Assembly (NCBI GenBank): GCA_937897365.1
Contig: CALCOP010000146.1
Span: 1-10,994, forward strand
Length of the DNA: 10,994 nucleotides
From: an uncultured euryarchaeote
Lineage (GTDB): Archaea > Thermoplasmatota > Poseidoniia > Poseidoniales > Poseidoniaceae
Direction: 5' to 3'
Shown here: positions 6,610-10,994 of the stretch, one piece after another
Layout: every line of letters starts with the position of its first letter
Position numbering within the stretch: the stretch's first letter is position 1
Made by a program: the position numbers and the translations under genes
Notes under the pieces: model-generated
Seen by the model: the letters and a program-made list of their open reading frames with translations, nothing else
What the model was told of the DNA's origin: nothing
Database searches by the model: none

Positions 6610-6990
6610 TTATCCCTCCTCGTGTAAGAAGCGAGCAACACGCTGTCTACGTTTGAGAACTAAGGCAGGTATTTTTTCTACAAGTTGCGCATGAATATCG
6701 TCTGCTAAGGCATCCGGATCTGAGCCGCCACAGGTAAAACAATCCACAGCCAACCATCCACTTTCGGAATAGCAATGGGCAGTCACATGACTTTCGTCGA
6801 GTAAGACGACCGCAGCAAATCCGATTGGAGAGAGCGTTCCATCGAACGGCTCAACATGGGAGTGCACATTTCGCGCATCACTGCGTTCCACAGCTTGTTC
6901 AAGAAGTTCGAGGATCCATTGAGCATCATTTTTCAGAGGGGGAACATATCCTGTGTAATCAAGGAAGACATGAGCGCCATGAGATTGCAT
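6610..6990 (-). CDS. speH: S-adenosylmethionine decarboxylase proenzyme, class 1B
   Basis: Decarboxylates S-adenosylmethionine to the aminopropyl donor for spermidine-type polyamines, using a pyruvoyl group formed by self-cleavage. Numbered from an upstream ATG at 7017, the sequence has ESH (75-77) with Ser76 as the expected processing and pyruvoyl-forming serine, His81 in VTAH and Cys96 in FTCGG. Serine-to-His (5) and His-to-Cys (15) spacings equal those of the Thermotoga maritima enzyme (Ser63, His68, Cys83). Starting at the ATG at 6990 gives 126 residues, puts the serine at 67, close to that enzyme, and has GGTGA five bases upstream. A GTG at 6999 with GGGGGG six bases upstream and the ATG at 7017 are alternatives. 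The stop overlaps the ribosome-binding site of the DHS-family gene, and the ureohydrolase gene lies just upstream: a polyamine operon. Confidence 0.9.
   Translation of the reverse strand: MQSHGAHVFLDYTGYVPPLKNDAQWILELLEQAVERSDARNVHSHVEPFDGTLSPIGFAAVVLLDESHVTAHCYSESGWLAVDCFTCGGSDPDALADDIHAQLVEKIPALVLKRRQRVARFLHEEG
6614..6621 (-). promoter_or_regulatory. Ribosome-binding site of the DHS-family gene inside the end of speH
   Basis: GAGGAGGG on the minus strand encodes the last codons of speH and sits five bases before the ATG at 6608. It fixes that start and implies translational coupling between speH and the DHS-family gene. Confidence 0.7.
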
Positions 6991-7025
6991 ATTCGTCACC
7001 CATATCCCCCCTTTCATGCTGATTT

Positions 7026-8120
7026 TTAAGGTATTTCACTTTGTATTTGATTTTTAAAAAAATGAGATACTTCCGGGTGGCGTTTTTTCCCTGCTTGCGC
7101 AGCAGTCGAAATCCAACGACCTTCTTTGCGAGCCTTGACATGTGTTGCAATCACCTTTGTAGCAATCATGGCAGCAGTAAATTGAGTTAGAGGCGTATGT
7201 TCTTGGGCTACGATTTCATTCACATCAGCACTGATAACGGTCGCATCAGCAGCAGAAAAAACTGCTTCGATTGTTTCAGTTGCTTGCCAAAAAGAGAGAC
7301 CGCCGGGAACTGGAGTTCCTGTGGCCGGTACAATACTCCCATCCAAGCCATCGATGTCAATTGTAAGATGAACTGGTCCAGATAAGTTTCTGAGTTCCTC
7401 CAAGCAAGAGCTCCACGCTTCTTCTCCGTTTGAGGGGGATTGCGTATCACGAGCAAAGAAAGTTTTGACCCGATTATCCTGTTCGATAACTTCCGCTTCC
7501 TGCTTAGAATATGCACGAATACCTATCTGAAACAGTCGACCAACTCCCAAGTCAAGCGAACGACTTGCGGCACAAGCATGAGAATATCTTTCACCATCAA
7601 GTTGTTGGCGCAGGTCTGCATGGGCGTCAATTTGTACAATCGTCAAGCGACTTAGGTCCTCATCGACGAGAGGGTGATGCTGCGCTGCCATGACCAGAGG
7701 CGGTAAGATTCCATGCTCTCCGCCTAAGATGAGAGGAAAGCAATCTCCAGCAAACCAAGGCTTCAGGTATCCGGTAATGTTGTCTAACTGCTCTGTGAGA
7801 CTGTTTCCTTCTGCGTCCCATTCTGGTGCGGTGAACAGAGCACTACCTGCCGGTAAATCTTCGCCAAGCGAAGCATCGAATAACTCGACTTGAGCACTTG
7901 CGACAACACATGCGGCAGGGCCACCAGCGGTACCCTGTCCGTAAGAGGTCGTGAGTTCGTAAGGCAGTTGCAAGATAGCGACATCGACTTCGCTTCCCTT
8001 TTCTGGTAAGCCAAGGAAATTACCCTCCACATACTCTTCGCTCACATCCTTGCCCTTGCACAGGCGTTTTTGAGGCTGTTGATTGATGTTGTTTAAGTCG
8101 AGTCGCCTGTTGGGTTGCAT
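7026..8120 (-). CDS. speB: Agmatinase / ureohydrolase-family protein
   Basis: Ureohydrolases use a two-manganese centre to remove urea from guanidino compounds; agmatinase gives putrescine. The 364-residue protein contains the metal-ligand motifs: GGEHG with His136, DAHAD with Asp165, His167 and Asp169, and DIDGLD with Asp255 and Asp257, followed by PATGTPVPGG. The usual DP after the last acidic cluster is DG here (Asp260-Gly261), a mild departure. SYGQGTAGGPAA (59-70) matches the N-terminal substrate-loop region. It is somewhat longer than typical agmatinases (about 300-320), mainly at the N-terminus (1-40). The ATG at 8120 has no clear ribosome-binding site. As first gene of a cluster with speH it could act on agmatine, or on N1-aminopropylagmatine as in Thermococcus and Thermus; motifs alone cannot separate these. 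Other ureohydrolase substrates cannot be excluded. Confidence 0.87.
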   Translation of the reverse strand: MQPNRRLDLNNINQQPQKRLCKGKDVSEEYVEGNFLGLPEKGSEVDVAILQLPYELTTSYGQGTAGGPAACVVASAQVELFDASLGEDLPAGSALFTAPEWDAEGNSLTEQLDNITGYLKPWFAGDCFPLILGGEHGILPPLVMAAQHHPLVDEDLSRLTIVQIDAHADLRQQLDGERYSHACAASRSLDLGVGRLFQIGIRAYSKQEAEVIEQDNRVKTFFARDTQSPSNGEEAWSSCLEELRNLSGPVHLTIDIDGLDGSIVPATGTPVPGGLSFWQATETIEAVFSAADATVISADVNEIVAQEHTPLTQFTAAMIATKVIATHVKARKEGRWISTAAQAGKKRHPEVSHFFKNQIQSEIP

Positions 8121-8281
8121 GTGGGGGGCTTCTCGCGAACCCCTTTTTCATGGGTGCTGGGGGGACAATATTCACTTTTTTTTGTGTTTTTCATGAAATA
8201 TGAGCGATGAGTCTATATGGGTCGGATGACAATACTATACAGTGTCTGCGAAGTAATTTGGCGGGATGAGGGGAGAGAAAA
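8121..8281. promoter_or_regulatory. Divergent promoter region between the polyamine cluster and the right-hand gene group
   Basis: This 161-base gap separates two divergent gene groups. On the minus strand, GTGAATATTG (8166-8175) is a possible TATA region for speB, about 50 bases before its ATG; an A-rich run (8176-8183) lies just upstream of it. On the plus strand, ATACTATAC (8232-8240) or CTATAT (8213-8218) could serve the 8282 gene. GGGGAG (8270-8275) is a good Shine-Dalgarno site six bases before that ATG. The TATA assignments are tentative. Confidence 0.4.
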
Positions 8282-8707
8282 ATGACAATGACATTATCGG
8301 AACTTACTCGTGCTATTCAACAACACATCGATTTGGAGATGGATGAAGAAGTGGCACAAGGCATGGCAGAACACGCACTCGGATTTTTTGGATTTTACAA
8401 TCGGATTATCGATAATGCATTGGAGCCTACGGATCGAAACCTGTTTTACATGTTCCAAGATTATGACCTTTTAACAACTGAATCTGAGGAAACGACTCTC
8501 TGGGACGGCCGTGAATGGAGGATTCACTACTGGAAGTTTAAACCTGATTTGCGAGAACGGGTCGAGGCTTACATGCAGCGAAATTTGGAACCTGAGGAAA
8601 TTGATCCCTTTGCCGACATTTATGGCGGCCAGACCAATATCAATTCAATTTGGACGCGTGAATCCGAACGTGTGACTAATCCAAACGCCTTTACATCGGA
8701 TTGGTAA
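8282..8707 (+). CDS. Small conserved-looking archaeal protein, possibly DUF6015-like
   Basis: A 141-residue soluble, acidic protein without signal peptide or membrane segment. The N-terminal half looks helical (LSELTRAIQQHIDLEMDEE, then QGMAEHALGFFGFYNRIIDN). It continues with LEPTDRNLFYMFQDYDLL and WRIHYWKF, a pattern suggesting a small helix-strand domain with a hairpin. From memory the segments GFFGFYNRIIDN and DRNLFYM recall DUF6015, an uncharacterised euryarchaeal family; I cannot verify this here and no function should be inferred. The start is well supported by GGGGAG six bases upstream. It is the first gene after the divergent promoter region, 41 bases ahead of the secreted carboxypeptidase, with which it is probably co-transcribed. 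Confidence 0.75.
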   Translation: MTMTLSELTRAIQQHIDLEMDEEVAQGMAEHALGFFGFYNRIIDNALEPTDRNLFYMFQDYDLLTTESEETTLWDGREWRIHYWKFKPDLRERVEAYMQRNLEPEEIDPFADIYGGQTNINSIWTRESERVTNPNAFTSDW

Positions 8708-8748
8708 CGAACCCAAGTGTTTTTGATTCTTGCATTACAGCACCATCC

Positions 8749-10161
8749 ATGCGAGTAGCCATTGGTCTGATTTTGTGCCTGCTCCTTCCGGTTGTACCCC
8801 TTCCCACTGTTCACGCCGAAGTCGATCAAGATGAGGCGTGGCCTGGTGACCCAATCGATAGCCATGTCCACATGACTTGGGCTGCAATGACATTAGAAGT
8901 GAATGAATGGGCTGATGACCATCCAGATATTGTGAAATTGGAAGACGTCGGTAAATCACGAGCTGGAAAAACTCTGTGGGTTGTTCAATTATCTGACTGG
9001 TCTACGGAATACAAAGCCAACGGAAGTGCGAAAGAAATCATTTACATCGATGGCGGTCATCATGGCAATGAATATCTTGGAACTGCCTTAGCATGGCTAT
9101 CGGCAAAGTGGTATATTGACGGTTGGGTTGAAGGTAACGAGGAAGCAATTCAGGTCTTACAAAATTCAGAAGTTCACGTTCTCATCATGCTTAACCCGGA
9201 CGGCAATGACATTGATACCCGATGGAATCTCGGTCAAGTTGATTTAAACCGAAACTACGACCACTACTGGAACTCATGCCCCACGACTCAACCAGGCACT
9301 GCCGCATTTAGCGAGCCAGAAACGCTTGCTAATTCGGTCTACATGAATACCGTCGTCCCAGATGCAGACCTCTATGTGACTATGCATACTGGTGTTTGGA
9401 TTATTCTCTATCCTTGGGGAAAATGGCCTGAACAACCACCGGACTGGGAATTATTCCACGGCATCCGAGAGGATGTGAATGGAGGGATTTCTGACATTCC
9501 AATTCAAAATGCAAATCAAGGTTTGTATCCGAATTGTGGGACAAGTAGAGACTACGGTTACGGCGTAATGGGATTCCCAACCTTCACGTTCGAAACCGAC
9601 GATGAACAATTTGTACCCGGTTCAGTTGAGAATCTCAATGATCGATTAGGAGAGGAGATGGATGTCATGAGATACCTCATCAACAACGTGTGGTATTGGC
9701 GCGCTCGTCTTGATGTTCAATCGATAACGATTGATGATGACACACTCACATTGGATGTTGCAAACCACGGAATGGCTTCAACTGCAAATGCCAGTCTCGA
9801 ATATATCAGTGGAAATGGTGAAGTCGTATGGTCTTCACCTTACTTTGAAGTGAACGCTACGAACAGTTCCGTCGTCTCATTTTCGTTCAACGAAGGCATG
9901 CTTACCGAGGATGGAATGTGGAACCTCTATTATCAAAAGCGGGTCATCAATGCTGCCACGTGGGTCAATGAAACGGTTAACGTAAGCGCAATGCTCGTGG
10001 AGAGCGAGAATGACCGTTTTCTCATTGGATACGGATTGTTTAATCCGGTATCAGTTCTCGTTGCTATCGTAGGAGTTGCTGCATTCGCAAACGAAGCAGA
10101 GACTCGCCGTAATCCCGATGACGATGAAGACATTGAACTGAATGTTACGGGCGAGAATTGA
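8749..10161 (+). CDS. Secreted, membrane-anchored M14-family zinc carboxypeptidase
   Basis: M14 metallocarboxypeptidases remove C-terminal residues from peptides. The ATG at 8749 gives 470 residues beginning with a signal peptide (MRVAIGLILCLLLPVVPLP, likely cleaved after VHA near 23). A TTG at 8701 in the same frame would bury it, so I reject that start. The catalytic domain covers about 40-315: zinc ligands His105 and Glu108 in HGNE and His213 in MHTG, substrate-site VDLNRNY with Asn167-Arg168, and catalytic Glu282 in FTFETDD. All key residues are present. Residues 320-420 form a beta-rich, sequon-containing domain. A hydrophobic segment (about 424-446) and an acidic tail (NPDDDEDIEL) indicate C-terminal anchoring with the enzyme outside the cell. 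No Shine-Dalgarno site is obvious. The M17 aminopeptidase follows by 35 bases, suggesting linked peptide use. Confidence 0.9.
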   Translation: MRVAIGLILCLLLPVVPLPTVHAEVDQDEAWPGDPIDSHVHMTWAAMTLEVNEWADDHPDIVKLEDVGKSRAGKTLWVVQLSDWSTEYKANGSAKEIIYIDGGHHGNEYLGTALAWLSAKWYIDGWVEGNEEAIQVLQNSEVHVLIMLNPDGNDIDTRWNLGQVDLNRNYDHYWNSCPTTQPGTAAFSEPETLANSVYMNTVVPDADLYVTMHTGVWIILYPWGKWPEQPPDWELFHGIREDVNGGISDIPIQNANQGLYPNCGTSRDYGYGVMGFPTFTFETDDEQFVPGSVENLNDRLGEEMDVMRYLINNVWYWRARLDVQSITIDDDTLTLDVANHGMASTANASLEYISGNGEVVWSSPYFEVNATNSSVVSFSFNEGMLTEDGMWNLYYQKRVINAATWVNETVNVSAMLVESENDRFLIGYGLFNPVSVLVAIVGVAAFANEAETRRNPDDDEDIELNVTGEN

Positions 10162-10171
10162 AGTGCCGGAC

Positions 10172-10191
10172 CACCTACGCAAGCATAGGTG
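10172..10191 (+). promoter_or_regulatory. Small hairpin covering the ribosome-binding site of the aminopeptidase gene
   Basis: CACCTA (10172-10177) and TAGGTG (10186-10191) form a perfect 6-bp stem with an 8-base loop. The right arm contains AGGTG of the Shine-Dalgarno-like AGGTGA, four bases before the ATG at 10197. Folding would hide the site. A stem this short may be chance. Confidence 0.3.
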
Positions 10192-10196
10192 AACTC

Positions 10197-10994
10197 ATGA
10201 AAGTAAGCGTAAGCCCCGGCCATAACATTAACGGAACCCTCATTTTGCCCCTTTTTGAAGGCTCAGAAGCAGTCCCCAATTCTCTTCAAGAAGGCCTACA
10301 TACTGCATTGAAAGGTCAAATCAACCGCATACTTTCAGAGGGCGACTTCAAAGCCAAAGTCAAGACAACAATTTCCATTATCGGAAGCGAAGGCGGTAAA
10401 GCAATGCTTGTCGGCCTTGGCAAAGAAGATGATGCTGACGTCCACGCTTATCGCAAAGCAGGTGCAGCAGTCATCGCAAACCGAAAGAAAGCCCACGGTA
10501 CTGATTTGACCGTTCGATTCAGTGGCACTCCGGTCGAATCCATGGGTGCGTTCATCGAAGGTATGTTGTTGCGTGATTATTCATATGACCACTACAAGAT
10601 GCAAGATGAAGACGACAAAGAAGCCGAAATTGATGTTCGAGTTACATGTGATGAAGGGCAAGAAGAACCTCTTGCTAAACTCATTAAAATTCACGCAGGA
10701 GTTGCCTCTGGCGTTCACCTTTCACGAGATCTTGGAAACTGCCCTCCAAACGACATGTATCCGGAAGCATTTGCAGACCAAGCATGGGAATGGGCGAAAC
10801 AATACGATAACGTCAAAGTGACCATCATCAATTACGACCAAGCAATCAAAGCAGGTATGGGTGGATTGGTCGCTGTTGGAATGGGTTCTGCTCGAAAACC
10901 ATGTATGGTTATCTTTGAGATGAACCGTGAAAAGAGCGGCAGATGCCCAATGCTTGTTGGAAAAGGAATTACTTTTGATACGGGTGGAATATCG
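10197..10994 (+). CDS. pepA: Leucyl aminopeptidase, M17 family, N-terminal part (runs off the window)
   Basis: M17 cytosol aminopeptidases are hexameric two-metal enzymes that release N-terminal residues from peptides. The 266 visible codons start at an ATG (MKVSVSPGHNINGTL) preceded by AGGTGA and stay open to the window edge. Residues 1-160 fit the N-terminal regulatory/oligomerisation domain with MLVGLGKEDD and AYRKAGAAV. Residues 185-266 enter the catalytic domain: SRDLGNCPPNDMYPEAFA, AGMGGLVAVGMGSARKP and finally GKGITFDTGGIS, in which Lys256 and Asp261 correspond by spacing to E. coli PepA metal ligands Lys270 and Asp275. The rest of the active site lies outside. There is no signal peptide, so the enzyme is cytosolic. 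It lies 35 bases after the secreted M14 carboxypeptidase and probably shares its transcript, with a possible hairpin at the ribosome-binding site. Confidence 0.93.
   Translation, partial: MKVSVSPGHNINGTLILPLFEGSEAVPNSLQEGLHTALKGQINRILSEGDFKAKVKTTISIIGSEGGKAMLVGLGKEDDADVHAYRKAGAAVIANRKKAHGTDLTVRFSGTPVESMGAFIEGMLLRDYSYDHYKMQDEDDKEAEIDVRVTCDEGQEEPLAKLIKIHAGVASGVHLSRDLGNCPPNDMYPEAFADQAWEWAKQYDNVKVTIINYDQAIKAGMGGLVAVGMGSARKPCMVIFEMNREKSGRCPMLVGKGITFDTGGIS

Noticed and set aside
6609..6641. Longer DHS-family start at the ATG at 6641
   Set aside because: GAGGAGGG is placed correctly for the ATG at 6608, and MSIRAFIDQHYRHFN is a natural family N-terminus; the extension overlaps speH.
8176..8195. T-rich run in the divergent intergenic region as a terminator
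   Set aside because: No gene ends there; both flanking genes start outward from this region, so it is more likely promoter-associated AT-rich DNA.
8701..8748. TTG start extending the M14 carboxypeptidase by 16 residues
   Set aside because: It would place polar residues before an ideal signal peptide, and has no ribosome-binding site; the ATG at 8749 is preferred.
10522..10821. 99-codon plus-strand open frame
   Set aside because: It lies wholly inside the M17 aminopeptidase in another frame; that reading has clear family motifs, and this one has none.

Overview
The window looks like part of a marine planktonic archaeal chromosome, most probably a Marine Group II/III euryarchaeon (Candidatus Poseidoniales or a relative). 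The evidence is an Alba chromatin protein, a tRNA gene preceded by an archaeal box A (TATA) promoter, TATA/BRE-type rather than -35/-10 promoters, a single-chain class 1B S-adenosylmethionine decarboxylase, and large sequon-rich secreted proteins with an N-terminal signal peptide and a C-terminal membrane anchor. The lineage is an inference from gene style; no database search was possible. I see no insertion sequence, integrase, CRISPR array or phage gene. Genes are tightly packed and no gap without a gene exceeds 300 bases.

Layout. Positions 1-1485, minus strand: the first codons of an unidentified gene leaving the window, a Mrp/ApbC-type P-loop ATPase, and a small four-helix membrane protein. 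Positions 1564-1926, plus strand: an ArsC/low-molecular-weight phosphatase with what looks like a leaderless promoter. Its stop codon directly abuts the stop of alba (1927-2244, minus). Then come a tRNA-Gly(GCC) with encoded CCA (minus) and its box A promoter. Positions 2481-8120, minus strand: an apparent operon read speB-like ureohydrolase, speH (AdoMet decarboxylase), deoxyhypusine-synthase-family protein, then a roughly 1000-residue cell-surface protein. A divergent promoter region (8121-8281) separates this from a plus-strand group: a small conserved-looking protein, a secreted and anchored M14 zinc carboxypeptidase, and the start of an M17 leucyl aminopeptidase that runs off the right edge.

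Function. The minus-strand cluster is a polyamine module. The ureohydrolase can yield putrescine from agmatine, or spermidine from aminopropylagmatine. SpeH supplies the aminopropyl donor. The DHS-family enzyme uses a polyamine to modify aIF5A or to make another polyamine. No aminopropyltransferase is in view. The right-hand genes fit a protein-degrading heterotroph: an outward-facing carboxypeptidase paired with a cytosolic aminopeptidase.

The most unusual observation is in the Mrp ATPase. The segment that normally carries the CxxC metal-binding motif, directly after NMSG, is replaced by about 40 residues resembling a bacterial Ig-like repeat, and the whole protein has no cysteine. The second is the DHS-family enzyme: it keeps the WGK lysine but lacks two of the canonical spermidine-binding residues.
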